Origin: Shewanella sp. KT0246
GTDB taxonomy: Bacteria > Pseudomonadota > Gammaproteobacteria > Enterobacterales > Shewanellaceae
Direction of reading: 5' to 3'
Length of the DNA: 64,000 nt
Assembly (NCBI RefSeq): GCF_019654955.1
Contig: NZ_BPEV01000027.1
Span: 1-64,000, forward strand
The translations under genes were made by a program, and so were the position numbers. Positions 10,135-19,069 of this stretch are shown here, one piece after another (within the stretch, counting starts at the first letter, position 1; each line of letters starts with the position of its first letter). The notes beneath the pieces are model-generated. The model saw only the letters and a list, made by a program, of their open reading frames with translations, did no database searches and had not been told where the DNA came from.

Positions 10135-11010
10135 ATGACGCTGAAACGTCTTAGTTTACTCACCCTATCGATAATTCAACTATCCCTTGTTAATACCAGT
10201 GTTTCTGCTGACGATGACCGCTTTAAAGATGTAGAAATCGTTTCTCAGAAACTCACTGAAAACACTTATATGTTTACAGGTTCCGGTGGCAACATTGGCG
10301 TTTCAGCAGGCAGTGACGGCCTATTAATTATCGATGACCAATTTGCACCTTTAGCCGATAAAATTAGCGCTTCACTCAATCAAATCCAACCTGGGAATCC
10401 AAAGTACGTCATCAACACACACTATCATGGCGATCATACTGGTGGTAACGCACACTTTGGCGAACAAGGAATTATCTTTGCCCATCACAATGTTTTAAAG
10501 CGGCTCAGTGCTAAAGAAGGTACACCCAAAGCAGCGCTCCCTGTCGTGACCTACTCTGAAGATGTTTCGATTCGTTTTAATAACGATACTATGACCTTAA
10601 AACATATGGGGCCAGGCCATACTGACGGTGACAGCGTGGTATTTTGGACTAAAGATAATGTCGTACATATGGGGGACCTATTCTTTAAAGATCGGTTTCC
10701 CTACGTTGATTTAAACGGAGGCGGTTCGGTTATAGGTTACAGGAATAATGTAGCAACAGTGATTGCCCAGATTGACAGTCAAACCCAGATTATTCCGGGT
10801 CATGGTGAGCTTGCAAATAAAGATGATTTAATGAAGTTTAAGCATATGCTTGATCATTCTATAAATTGGATGAATGAAAAGATAACTCAAGGCAAAACGC
10901 TTGAACAGCTTCATGCAGAAGGCTTTCCTGAAAAATGGAAAGATTGGAGCTGGAATTTCATCACTGAAAAAAAATGGATTGATACGCTATATCAAGATTT
11001 GAAAAAGTAA
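10135..11010 (+). CDS. Exported metallo-beta-lactamase-fold hydrolase
   Basis: The product is a zinc hydrolase of the metallo-beta-lactamase superfamily. The metal-binding motif THYHGDHTGG (HxHxDH), the downstream histidine in GPGHTDGD, the DLFF segment and the C-terminal GHGE histidine are all present. The chosen ATG at 10135 has AGGAG 8 nt upstream and gives a cleavable signal peptide (MTLKRLSLLTLS... ending near SVSADD), so it acts in the periplasm. A longer reading frame from 10096 has no ribosome site. The mature length of about 270 residues fits periplasmic MBL proteins. Nothing shows that it degrades beta-lactams; lactonase or other esterase activity is equally possible. It lies just behind the efflux operon and may be partly co-transcribed. 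Confidence 0.88.
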   Translation: MTLKRLSLLTLSIIQLSLVNTSVSADDDRFKDVEIVSQKLTENTYMFTGSGGNIGVSAGSDGLLIIDDQFAPLADKISASLNQIQPGNPKYVINTHYHGDHTGGNAHFGEQGIIFAHHNVLKRLSAKEGTPKAALPVVTYSEDVSIRFNNDTMTLKHMGPGHTDGDSVVFWTKDNVVHMGDLFFKDRFPYVDLNGGGSVIGYRNNVATVIAQIDSQTQIIPGHGELANKDDLMKFKHMLDHSINWMNEKITQGKTLEQLHAEGFPEKWKDWSWNFITEKKWIDTLYQDLKK

Positions 11011-11037
11011 CATTCAAATCGATTTGATTTTAAAAAT

Positions 11038-11068
11038 AAAAAAGCTTGTGAATATCACAAGCTTTTTT
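11038..11068. terminator. Bidirectional terminator between convergent genes
   Basis: The stem AAAAAAGCTTGTGA/TCACAAGCTTTTTT has a 3-nt loop. It has A-tracts on the left and T-tracts on the right, so it can terminate both the MBL gene (plus) and the kinase-like gene (minus). Confidence 0.9.
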
Positions 11069-11087
11069 ATTGATTTCGATTGATTTA

Positions 11088-11810
11088 CTAGTTGTTTCTA
11101 AAGTGCCACAGAACCCAATATACTGGCTTTAAATCTTTGCCACCAATATTTTTAAAAGGGCGAGAAAAATAATACAACCATTGCCATGATGACAAAAACT
11201 GCTTGGCTTTCTGCCAAATAATTTCTCCACCAGCCTCTCTATAAACAGAAATAGCCTTCGAGATCCGTTCACTATCTTCACCTAAATAGCGGTATAAGCT
11301 ATGAACATACACCAATAAGTCACGGATCTGTTTCTCAGCTACCGAACCCTTTTGTTGGTTTGCTTCAAAATCGATAAATTTAACTTTACCTGCACGCCAG
11401 CTAATGTCTCTAAGTGCGGGGCGACCATGAGCTAACTGCATTGAATGTAAGTTTGCTAATGCTTGGCTTGCATCATCAAGGATATTTTGTTGTTTCGCAG
11501 CCCCAACATCATCCCTATCTAACCAATCACGGATTGTTCTACCTGCATCTTCCACAACCAAGTAACCGTCACCATTGGCAACAACTTTAGGTACAGGCGC
11601 CCCCTCATTGTCTAATTGCTTCAATACTTGAGTTTCTTTGGTCAGTGCTTTGGCTGAATCCGTTTTTAAAAAGCGCATCGCACCTTCGAGGTGTTCTACT
11701 TGCTTTAACCAATAACGTTTTCCACCATATTGAAAATGGCTGATCCTCTGCCCTTGGTTTAATACCAGCATTTGGGAGACTTTATCTTTAAAGGATTGCA
11801 TTTGAGTCAT
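11088..11810 (-). CDS. WaaP/BUD32-like kinase-fold protein
   Basis: This 240-residue protein looks like a small lipopolysaccharide-kinase/BUD32-type kinase. Visible elements are a candidate ATP-binding lysine Lys36 in YWLK, helix-C Glu59, the hinge-like VVEDAG near residue 88, a catalytic loop HGRPALRD ending in Asp135, and a metal-binding DFE at Asp147 (KFIDFEA). The C-terminus is basic and aromatic (WQWLYYFSRPFK), as in membrane-associated sugar kinases. It stands downstream of the comEC-msbA-lpxK-ycaR block but behind that block's terminator. The context suggests phosphorylation of a lipid A/core sugar such as Kdo; a protein substrate cannot be excluded. Confidence 0.7.
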   Translation of the reverse strand: MTQMQSFKDKVSQMLVLNQGQRISHFQYGGKRYWLKQVEHLEGAMRFLKTDSAKALTKETQVLKQLDNEGAPVPKVVANGDGYLVVEDAGRTIRDWLDRDDVGAAKQQNILDDASQALANLHSMQLAHGRPALRDISWRAGKVKFIDFEANQQKGSVAEKQIRDLLVYVHSLYRYLGEDSERISKAISVYREAGGEIIWQKAKQFLSSWQWLYYFSRPFKNIGGKDLKPVYWVLWHFRNN

Positions 11811-12012
11811 ATGGGCTGTCCGTTATCGTTTTGAATATTCAGTATCCCGATATACAGACAATAACCGCAAATTTAGCTAGCACTAAATTGCTAACTTTTA
11901 CCTTTTATTATATTTAGTGCAATTACTCTACAAACGAAATCCACATACAAATAACAAGACTCGCACAACATTTAACCAAAGAAATCAAATGTACATTGAA
12001 AAACGCGCACAA

Positions 12013-12038
12013 AAAAAGCGCCATTACTGGCGCTTTTT
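12013..12038 (-). terminator. Terminator of the comEC-msbA-lpxK-ycaR block
   Basis: The stem AAAAAGCGCCA/TGGCGCTTTTT has a 4-nt loop. On the minus strand it is followed by a run of T, about 50 bp downstream of ycaR. Confidence 0.88.
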
Positions 12039-12085
12039 ACAAGTTATAATTGAGTTCTTATTCACTTTCTACAAGTGATAACCCT

Positions 12086-12259
12086 TTACGACTCTAGTGG
12101 TACCGCTCTATTTTCAAGTAAAACAGGAATACCTTCAGTGATTGGATACGCTAACTTATCAGCTTTACAGATTAATTGATCTGCTTCTTTATCAAATTCC
12201 AACTTACCTTTACATACTGGACAAGCCACAATCTCAAGTAATTTTTTATCGAACGCCAT
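12086..12259 (-). CDS. ycaR: YcaR/Trm112-family small zinc-ribbon-like protein
   Basis: This 57-residue protein is shorter than a usual ORF cutoff but clear. It starts [10 protein letters not shown], continues with the family hallmark [10 protein letters not shown] (CPxC) and ends with [12 protein letters not shown], the conserved YPI..GIP.LL signature of the UPF0434/Trm112-like family. The ATG has AGGAAACCTCC upstream and overlaps the end of lpxK by 14 bp in another frame, so the two are coupled. The third expected metal-ligand region carries one Cys (LICKAD) rather than a second CxxC, as is usual in this family. In many gammaproteobacteria the order is lpxK-ycaR-kdsB; here the operon ends after ycaR. 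The biochemical role of YcaR is unknown. Confidence 0.93.
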   Translation of the reverse strand: MAFDKKLLEIVACPVCKGKLEFDKEADQLICKADKLAYPITEGIPVLLENRAVPLES

Positions 12260-13256
12260 GGAGGTTTCCTTGTTTAACTTTGACGACTTCGTTAAGTCTA
12301 TTCAAAAATGCTTGGTCAAAACTTTCATTAAGCTTCGCATTAACTGGTAGATACCACCAGTTTTGTTGTGCAAAATCGCGACATTTAACCGCATCTTTCT
12401 CGGTCATTATCAATGGAGTATGTTGTGAGAGCTGCTGTAGCTCAGCTTCATCAAACGCTTGATGGTCTTCAAACGCTTTGGTTTGCTTAATTTGGTAACC
12501 TAAATGGTCTAAACTATCAAAAAATCGCTGTGGATTACCGATACCTGCCATCGCTATAGCTTCTTGCTGTTGCCACTTCTCATCATTCAAAGAAGGTTTT
12601 ACCGCTTTTAGAGCAGAAGGTTCTAGACTCATCGCAATTTCATTTGCTTGAGGGCTACCACCATTATTAATTGCCCAATCAATCGTATTTAATCGCCACA
12701 AACCTTCACGTAAAGGCCCAGCAGGGATCAAACACTGATTACCATATCGGCGCTGACCGTCGACAATTGCCAGCTCAATATCTCGAGCTAATGCATAATG
12801 CTGCAAGCCATCATCACTAATAATCACATCAACATCAAATTGAGCTAAAAGGGCTTTAGCAGCGTCAATTCGCTTAGCACCAACAACCATAGGAACCTGC
12901 GTTCGAGCCACTATCATCGCTGGCTCGTCACCCACATCAGTGGCTTTATCAGCAACACTCACGGCTTTCACACCGTCAATATTAACTCCATAGCCACGAC
13001 TTATCACCCCAGGCTTATAACCATGCTCGCGCAATAAGTCAATTAAATAGATAACCGTTGGGGTTTTACCACTGCCACCAGCGGTGATGTTACCCACAAT
13101 AATAACCGGTGCTGGTAGGGTTTCTGCAGTGCTAAAACCAAATTTATATCCTAAACGCCTTAGCAAAGACACTAAAGCAAACAACCAGCTCAATGGCAGT
13201 AATAACCATTTAGCTGGATGTCCTTGGTACCAAATTTTATTCACTAACGATTGCAT
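12246..13256 (-). CDS. lpxK: Tetraacyldisaccharide 4'-kinase
   Basis: LpxK phosphorylates the 4' position of the tetraacyldisaccharide-1-phosphate lipid A precursor at the inner membrane, the sixth step of the Raetz pathway. The 336-residue length is normal. An N-terminal membrane-associating segment (about residues 15-35, [16 protein letters not shown]) precedes a P-loop, [11 protein letters not shown], at about residues 55-65. [11 protein letters not shown] follows, a conserved LpxK motif. The ATG directly follows the msbA stop (TAAATG), and ycaR overlaps its 3' end, giving a tight operon. Confidence 0.96.
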   Translation of the reverse strand: MQSLVNKIWYQGHPAKWLLLPLSWLFALVSLLRRLGYKFGFSTAETLPAPVIIVGNITAGGSGKTPTVIYLIDLLREHGYKPGVISRGYGVNIDGVKAVSVADKATDVGDEPAMIVARTQVPMVVGAKRIDAAKALLAQFDVDVIISDDGLQHYALARDIELAIVDGQRRYGNQCLIPAGPLREGLWRLNTIDWAINNGGSPQANEIAMSLEPSALKAVKPSLNDEKWQQQEAIAMAGIGNPQRFFDSLDHLGYQIKQTKAFEDHQAFDEAELQQLSQHTPLIMTEKDAVKCRDFAQQNWWYLPVNAKLNESFDQAFLNRLNEVVKVKQGNLHGVR

Positions 13257-15062
13257 TTAATTACCAAATTGCATTTGGTACAGGTTGGAATAAATGCCTT
13301 CTTTGGCAATCAAATCTGTGTGAGTGCCCCGTTCAACCACTGAACCTTGGTCAATCACTAAGATTTCATCTGCAGATTCAATCGTTGATAAACGATGAGC
13401 TATCACAATTGACGTGCGGTTATGGCGTAAATTGTCTAAACCATGCTGAATTGCTTTTTCAGACTCTGTATCTAATGCCGATGTTGCCTCATCTAAAATT
13501 AATACAGGTGCATCACGTAACATAGCTCGCGCAATAGCGATACGTTGACGTTGTCCACCTGACAACAACACCCCATTTTCACCGACCTCGGTATCTAGTC
13601 CGTCAGGCAAGGTTTCAATAAACTCCATCGCATAAGCAAGTTCAGCAGCTTTAATGATTTGCTCACGGGACACTTCTCCTGGATAAGCATAAGCAATGTT
13701 ATTGGCAATCGTGTCATTGAATAATGTGACTTGCTGAGATACCAATGCTACTTGGTTACGAAGCGACTTTAACTTGTAATCATAAATACTGACGTCATCG
13801 AGGGTAATATCCCCTTCGGACACGCCGGTATAGAATCGGGTCATAAGGCTAGCAATGGTTGATTTACCTGAGCCACTTCGGCCCACTAACGCAATGGTTT
13901 TACCTTGCTTAACTTCAAAATCTATATTGGTTAATGCAGGCTTTTCAGTATCAGGGTAACTAAAAGTGACGTTGTTAAACTTCAAGTTGCCTTTAACGCG
14001 CTGAGTTTCAAACTCACCAGTATCTGATTCTGGTGCGGTATCTAATAATTCAAACACAGTAGTACAAGCTGCAATACCCCGTTGAAATTCAGCGTTCACA
14101 CGGGTTAAGTTTTTGATTGGCTGAAGCATGGCCATCATTGCGCCTAGAATTGCAGCAAAAGTACCCGCGGTTATATCATCTTTTAAACCTGGGAATGTTG
14201 CTGCATACAATACAAATGCCAGTGCGAATGAGCCAATAACCATAATAACCGGTTGGCTGATTGCTTGGGCTACAGCCAGTTTCATATTCTGATGGCGATT
14301 AGAATCATTCACTTTAAAGAAGCGATCCACTTCCGTTTGCTGTCCGCCAAAAGCTAACACATTTTTGTGGCCTTTAATCATTTGCTCAGTGGTAGCGGTT
14401 ACCCCCCCCATGGCAGACTGAATTTGTTTAGATACTTTCCGAAAGCGCTTACTGACTACACTGATAACAACGCCCATCAATGGACCTATCACTAAAATAC
14501 ACAGTGATAACTTCCACGAATAAAAGAACATAATAGCGAGCATCGCGATAACAGTTATAGAGTCACGAACAATAGAAATCAACGCACTGCCTGATGCACG
14601 AGCAATTTGCTCTGTATCAAATGTCACACGGGAAATTAAATTGCCGCTATTTTCACGGTCAATGTAGCTCACAGGTAAACGCAGATAATGCTCAAAAACT
14701 TGTTGACGCATATCCATGATCAACTTCGCACTCATATACGAGACACAGTAAGTCGATACAAAGTTAGCAATACCGCGCAACGTAAACATGCCTATCACCA
14801 CTAGAGGTGCCATCAGCATTATATCTTTATTGGCATTAAAGCCACCGTGAGTTGGAACATCAACTTCGACGCCACCGACTACAGCAGGAGCTTGACCAAA
14901 ACCTTCGTCAATAAAAGGTTTAATGAATGCAATGAAAGCTGCATCGACAAGGCCATAAGTTAATAGGCCAGCAATGGCTAATAGGAACATTCCTTTCATT
15001 GGAACGAGATAAGTAAGAAGGCGTTTAAACACGCTCGACATTTCGTTATTAGTTGTTGTCAT
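13257..15062 (-). CDS. msbA: Lipid A export ATP-binding/permease MsbA
   Basis: MsbA is a homodimeric ABC exporter that flips core-lipid A across the inner membrane. The 601-residue half-transporter has an N-terminal six-helix domain, including GLLTYGLVDAAFIAFIKPFIDEG in the first helices. A nucleotide-binding domain follows with Walker A VGRSGSGKST, signature LSGGQRQRIAIARA, Walker B ILDEATSALD and a switch His in IVIAHRLST. It lies between comEC (39 bp upstream) and lpxK (no gap), the usual order in this group. Confidence 0.96.
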   Translation of the reverse strand: MTTTNNEMSSVFKRLLTYLVPMKGMFLLAIAGLLTYGLVDAAFIAFIKPFIDEGFGQAPAVVGGVEVDVPTHGGFNANKDIMLMAPLVVIGMFTLRGIANFVSTYCVSYMSAKLIMDMRQQVFEHYLRLPVSYIDRENSGNLISRVTFDTEQIARASGSALISIVRDSITVIAMLAIMFFYSWKLSLCILVIGPLMGVVISVVSKRFRKVSKQIQSAMGGVTATTEQMIKGHKNVLAFGGQQTEVDRFFKVNDSNRHQNMKLAVAQAISQPVIMVIGSFALAFVLYAATFPGLKDDITAGTFAAILGAMMAMLQPIKNLTRVNAEFQRGIAACTTVFELLDTAPESDTGEFETQRVKGNLKFNNVTFSYPDTEKPALTNIDFEVKQGKTIALVGRSGSGKSTIASLMTRFYTGVSEGDITLDDVSIYDYKLKSLRNQVALVSQQVTLFNDTIANNIAYAYPGEVSREQIIKAAELAYAMEFIETLPDGLDTEVGENGVLLSGGQRQRIAIARAMLRDAPVLILDEATSALDTESEKAIQHGLDNLRHNRTSIVIAHRLSTIESADEILVIDQGSVVERGTHTDLIAKEGIYSNLYQMQFGN

Positions 15063-15101
15063 TGATTACATTAACACTTGAATAGCAAACAAAGGCACAT
15101 T

Positions 15102-17591
15102 CTACTCTGCTTTAACTTTCTCACCAAATCTAAACACCTTGTTATACCAAAATGGCGCAATATCTGAACGATATTGACGAATTGTATAAGTTGATGGTTC
15201 AAAATCTATACTAATTTGGCCTGAGTTTCCGCTAACGAGTGTTTCAACTCCTTTCATTTTATACCTCTCGACAACATCATTTTTAGGGAATCCATATTGA
15301 TTGGCAAACCCTGCAGTAAAAATAACATGTTGTGGTGATACCGCATCTATAAATGCCAGTGTGGAAGATGTACGACTGCCATGATGCGGCGCAAGTAATA
15401 TATCTGACCTAGATAACATATTGTTATTGGTAAAGTATCTCTCTGAATTTTTCTCAATATCCCCTGCGAGCAAAACTTGATGCTGACCATCAGTAATAAA
15501 CGCAATACATGAACGATTATTGTCATTTTTAGCCGTAGGGTTGATCGCTAATCTCAGCGTTACTCCGTGCCAATCAAATTGACGATTAGTACAAGGGTTT
15601 TGACTTCGTTCTTCTAAAGGGGAACTGAAGTGGTGTGCAGCAGAATCGCTAATAATTTGAGTATTAGGATATTGCCTCATTAAAGCATCTAGGCCACCAG
15701 CATGATCGTTATCATCATGGCTAATTATGATGTAATCAAGTTTACTTATCCCCTTCGCATTGAGTGCAGGGATTATCACTCTATCGGCATAACTGAAGTT
15801 ATCACCATATGCGGCGCCAGTGTCATACAACAAACCTCGATTACCTTGCTGAACAAGTACAGCCATACCTTGGCCAACATCCAGCACATGTACTTGCCAA
15901 GAAGGTACAAGTTGCGAAGGTGAAGAATAAAAAGCGCCCCATGAATACAGAATTAAAGGGATGCATAATACGCCGACCGCCAGTCGCCATAATGTATTGA
16001 CTGCCCACATCATTAAAAATATGCCCAATATGAATAGCATTATGCTGATAACTAACTTGTCTGATAGATGTATCAGAGACATAGGCCAATGATCGCTCCC
16101 ACTAATAAGTAACTGAAACGGCGTTAAAGCAACATCGGCAAAACTCATCAATTTTTCGCCAAAAAAGACTCTCAATTCATCTGTCACTGGAATAAACATT
16201 AAACAGAGATTCAACACCAAGGCAATAATACTTAGCGGAATGACCACAATACTGAACCAAGGAACCATAAGTAAATTGACCCAAATGCTGTTAATTGAAA
16301 TAGTGCCAAACAATATGGCTTGCATTAATCCTAGCCCTATAGCCAGTCGCCATTGAATCGACCAAAACCCAACCCAGAAGCCAATAAGTTTATTTTTATA
16401 ATCTTGGTACTTGCTTACGAGGCGTTCAAGAAATGGAAGATTTTGTACATTAGGTTCAATTACTTGAGTGCCTGTAAACTCAATCTCATTATGACTAATT
16501 TCAAGCTCATTTTTTGAATTATTAAACGTACTTTCGCTATCAGATCTGTTTATCTTTGCTTTAGCAACTGAATACTCTAGCGTAAATAATATGATGGCAA
16601 GCGCACTGAAAGATAACCAAAAACCTGCACTTAAACTGGCAAACGGATCGATAACTAATACGGCAAACAATGCCCAAATTAATCGTTGCCAAGGCGATGA
16701 ATATTGATTCACCATAGTTAAGACAATTAAGATGAGGAGCATTATCAGCGCTCGCTGAGTGGCGATGGCAAAACCTGCTAAGTATCCGTAACCCGTCGCC
16801 ATTAAAGCAGCCAACACCATAGCGATGAGTAAGTTTCGTCTACTAAATGAAGGAAAAATCTGCAAGCCACTGCGAAAAATAAACCAGAACAAACCAAATA
16901 CAACCGATAAATGTAAGCCTGAAATGGCCACTAAATGTCCGGTGCCAGTTTGTCTTAGTTGCTGCCATTGAGTTGGAGTGAGATTAGATTTATCGCCAAA
17001 CAGCAGCGCTTTCAATATTGCCCCATTTGAGCGTGTTTGTAATATAGGGTCCATTTTATTAATGATAAGCTGTCGCAATGGGGTATTATAATCGAGTAGT
17101 TCAGCCTGTTTGACTCGGCCTTTAGCAACGATATGACGACTTAAGAAGTATTTTTGTTGGTTAAACCCACCTTGATTCAACGGACTAGTGATTGGCTTCA
17201 TTCGCGCAGTAAAAATCCAAACCTGACCCACTTTTACTTCAGGCGGTTGTTGCCATGTGAGTCTATAGTTAGAGTGATAAAATTCGTATTGCTCAGAAAT
17301 CACCCTAATGTCGAAACTTATCCAGTCGCTGTTTGTGCTAACTAGTGATACTATCTCTGCCTTAAATTGTTTTTGAACAGGGATTTCTGATTCATGTGAA
17401 GAAAATAATGAATTAAAACAAAAAGAAACTAACATCACTCCACAAAGTGCCCCGCTGATGAAAGGCCACTTTATGAAGGTGGATAAAACGACAATCAGAA
17501 TGAATGACGCCATCCATATAGGAAGTAAGCTTGGCAATAAATTGCTAAAAAGCATACTGGCGCAAAAACCATAAATGAATCGATTTATCAT
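15102..17591 (-). CDS. comEC: ComEC/Rec2 family DNA-uptake channel
   Basis: This 829-residue inner-membrane protein is predicted to conduct single-stranded DNA into the cytoplasm during natural transformation. The N-terminus has two to three membrane helices followed by a soluble OB-like domain (about residues 60-180). The central Competence domain follows, with many membrane helices and the signature GHLVAISGLHLSVV. The C-terminus is a metallo-beta-lactamase domain with DVGQGMAVLVQQ and ISHDDNDHAGG (metal-binding SHxDxDH). There is a low-complexity polar insert near residues 345-385. It reads into msbA, as in many gammaproteobacteria. No other competence genes are in the window. Confidence 0.93.
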   Translation of the reverse strand: MINRFIYGFCASMLFSNLLPSLLPIWMASFILIVVLSTFIKWPFISGALCGVMLVSFCFNSLFSSHESEIPVQKQFKAEIVSLVSTNSDWISFDIRVISEQYEFYHSNYRLTWQQPPEVKVGQVWIFTARMKPITSPLNQGGFNQQKYFLSRHIVAKGRVKQAELLDYNTPLRQLIINKMDPILQTRSNGAILKALLFGDKSNLTPTQWQQLRQTGTGHLVAISGLHLSVVFGLFWFIFRSGLQIFPSFSRRNLLIAMVLAALMATGYGYLAGFAIATQRALIMLLILIVLTMVNQYSSPWQRLIWALFAVLVIDPFASLSAGFWLSFSALAIILFTLEYSVAKAKINRSDSESTFNNSKNELEISHNEIEFTGTQVIEPNVQNLPFLERLVSKYQDYKNKLIGFWVGFWSIQWRLAIGLGLMQAILFGTISINSIWVNLLMVPWFSIVVIPLSIIALVLNLCLMFIPVTDELRVFFGEKLMSFADVALTPFQLLISGSDHWPMSLIHLSDKLVISIMLFILGIFLMMWAVNTLWRLAVGVLCIPLILYSWGAFYSSPSQLVPSWQVHVLDVGQGMAVLVQQGNRGLLYDTGAAYGDNFSYADRVIIPALNAKGISKLDYIIISHDDNDHAGGLDALMRQYPNTQIISDSAAHHFSSPLEERSQNPCTNRQFDWHGVTLRLAINPTAKNDNNRSCIAFITDGQHQVLLAGDIEKNSERYFTNNNMLSRSDILLAPHHGSRTSSTLAFIDAVSPQHVIFTAGFANQYGFPKNDVVERYKMKGVETLVSGNSGQISIDFEPSTYTIRQYRSDIAPFWYNKVFRFGEKVKAE

Positions 17592-17619
17592 TGATTAATT
17601 AAAGACAGTAATCGCGTAT

Positions 17620-18123
17620 ATGCCAAAAAAATTATTACAAAAATTTATGCCGAAGCCTGAAACCTTGCGTAATCACAAATATTTGCGGGTTTTCGGAAAT
17701 TTGTTGGATAAACCCAACCTTTGGAGTTTGAATCGCAAATCTGCTCCTGGCTCATTTGCGGTGGGCTTATTTGTAGCTTGGCTTCCAGTACCGTTCCAAA
17801 TGGTCATAGCTGCTGGCATGGCGATATTTTTTAACGTCAATATTCCACTCGCAGTTGCCCTTGTTTGGCTAACAAATCCAATCACAATGCCATTTATGTT
17901 TTATGCAGCATATTTGTTGGGCTCTAAAATTTTAGGCTTGGATACCACTGACTTTGCTTTTGAAGCCAGCTGGCAATGGGTAGAAAGTTCTATTGGCACC
18001 ATTGGCCCACCATTCCTTTTGGGGTGTGTCGTGCTAGGTTGTATTTTTGCTCTAATTAGCTATTTTGTGATTAAGAGTCTTTGGAAGTATTCAGTATTAT
18101 TCAAGTGGAATCGCAGAAACTAA
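17620..18123 (+). CDS. DUF2062 membrane protein
   Basis: The 167-residue product fits the DUF2062 family: a basic N-terminus, then SFAVGLFVAWLPVPFQMVIA and the LVWLTNPITMPFMFYAAYLLG segment with its hallmark NP motif, and a C-terminal helix. Three or four membrane segments are visible. Function is unknown. It starts 28 bp from comEC in the opposite direction, so the two share a short promoter region. Confidence 0.88.
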   Translation: MPKKLLQKFMPKPETLRNHKYLRVFGNLLDKPNLWSLNRKSAPGSFAVGLFVAWLPVPFQMVIAAGMAIFFNVNIPLAVALVWLTNPITMPFMFYAAYLLGSKILGLDTTDFAFEASWQWVESSIGTIGPPFLLGCVVLGCIFALISYFVIKSLWKYSVLFKWNRRN

Positions 18124-18169
18124 TCTTTAACTAAAAACTCCACTCAATACAAATCAAAATATATAACAG

Positions 18170-18197
18170 AAAAGTCAGCCGTGTTGCTGACTTTTTA
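18170..18197. terminator. Bidirectional terminator
   Basis: The stem AAAAGTCAGC/GCTGACTTTT encloses a 6-nt loop, with T-tracts readable in both directions. It separates the convergent DUF2062 and DUF3624 genes. Confidence 0.88.
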
Positions 18198-18212
18198 GAT
18201 TTAAAAACAGGT

Positions 18213-18455
18213 CTATTCGGCTGAATTATTTACCTTTCGATAAGCCAACACCATTAAATGAACGCACAATAAGCCACTAAAAGCACCACAGAAAAACATC
18301 ATCGCTATCGATTCAACCGACGACATATCATCAGCATAAAGCCACCACCATAACGGCCATCCCACCAACGATAGAAAGCTCAGTTGTAACATACACGATT
18401 TACACCTGCCTATTTTTTGTTTGAATAGAGACTCTTGGCAATCATTACATGCCAT
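18213..18455 (-). CDS. DUF3624 family small membrane protein
   Basis: This 80-residue protein begins MACNDCQESLFKQKIGRCKSC, with two CxxC pairs typical of DUF3624, followed by two hydrophobic segments (residues ~24-40 and ~51-72). A cysteine-bound metal is likely at the N-terminus, but the function is unknown. It follows the GNAT gene by 16 bp on the same strand and may be co-transcribed with it. Confidence 0.82.
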   Translation of the reverse strand: MACNDCQESLFKQKIGRCKSCMLQLSFLSLVGWPLWWWLYADDMSSVESIAMMFFCGAFSGLLCVHLMVLAYRKVNNSAE

Positions 18456-18471
18456 TCATTTATCCTTCAAC

Positions 18472-19020
18472 TTAACTATTCGCATTTGAACTGTACTCAT
18501 CCTTTAACATAGCAAAAACACATTCATCGCACCATTGTCCTTTAAAAAAGATATTTTTATAGAAGTGACCTTCTTTTCTAAAACCTAACTTGTTCAGTAA
18601 TGCCATCGATGGGATATTTTCAGCATCAGTCGTCGCTATAATTCGATGCTTGTTAAGTTCAATAAATAAATAGTCTATCACTGCGGATAGTGCCTCAAAG
18701 GCAATGCCTTGCTGCTGATATTGCTGAGCTAAGGTAAATCCTATTTCCATTTGCTCATTATCAATAAAATGCAGCGCTATATCACCCATAATGAGCTGAG
18801 TTTGCTTATCAGCGATAGCCAATTGAAACCATAAACCTGGCATACCAAATGCGTTATAGTCCATCGCAGCAAACAAAGATTGTGCTTGCTCAAAATTGTA
18901 ATCTGTCCAACTTTGATATTTAGCTATAAATGGATCTGCTCTATATTCAGTGAATAAAACTAGATCATCATACTCAAAAGCTCGAATACAAGTCCGTTGA
19001 GTCATTATCTTAAATTTCAT
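18472..19020 (-). CDS. GNAT acetyltransferase, RimJ/RimL type
   Basis: The 182-residue product resembles RimJ/RimL-like acetyltransferases, starting with the strand TQRTCIRAFEYDDL. It carries the acetyl-CoA loop QQYQQQGIAFEAL (Q-x-x-G-I-A/x) and the C-terminal ENIPSMALLNKLGFRKEG. These enzymes acetylate protein N-termini, aminoglycosides or small amines; the substrate is not predictable here. The start at 19020 has a GTAGG 11 nt upstream; an ATG five codons in is possible. Confidence 0.85.
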   Translation of the reverse strand: MKFKIMTQRTCIRAFEYDDLVLFTEYRADPFIAKYQSWTDYNFEQAQSLFAAMDYNAFGMPGLWFQLAIADKQTQLIMGDIALHFIDNEQMEIGFTLAQQYQQQGIAFEALSAVIDYLFIELNKHRIIATTDAENIPSMALLNKLGFRKEGHFYKNIFFKGQWCDECVFAMLKDEYSSNANS

Positions 19021-19069
19021 ATACTTTTAAACCTACAAATTTATTTTAAACAGTATGTTATATAATAAT

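Noticed and set aside
10135..11010. Carbapenemase-type beta-lactamase
   Set aside because: The HxHxDH motif is common to the whole MBL superfamily and nothing specific to lactamases of class B1-B3 could be confirmed by eye.
12142..12462. 106-residue plus-strand ORF
   Set aside because: It lies antisense to ycaR and lpxK, both clear genes with coupled starts; its translation is low-complexity and Cys/Ser-rich.
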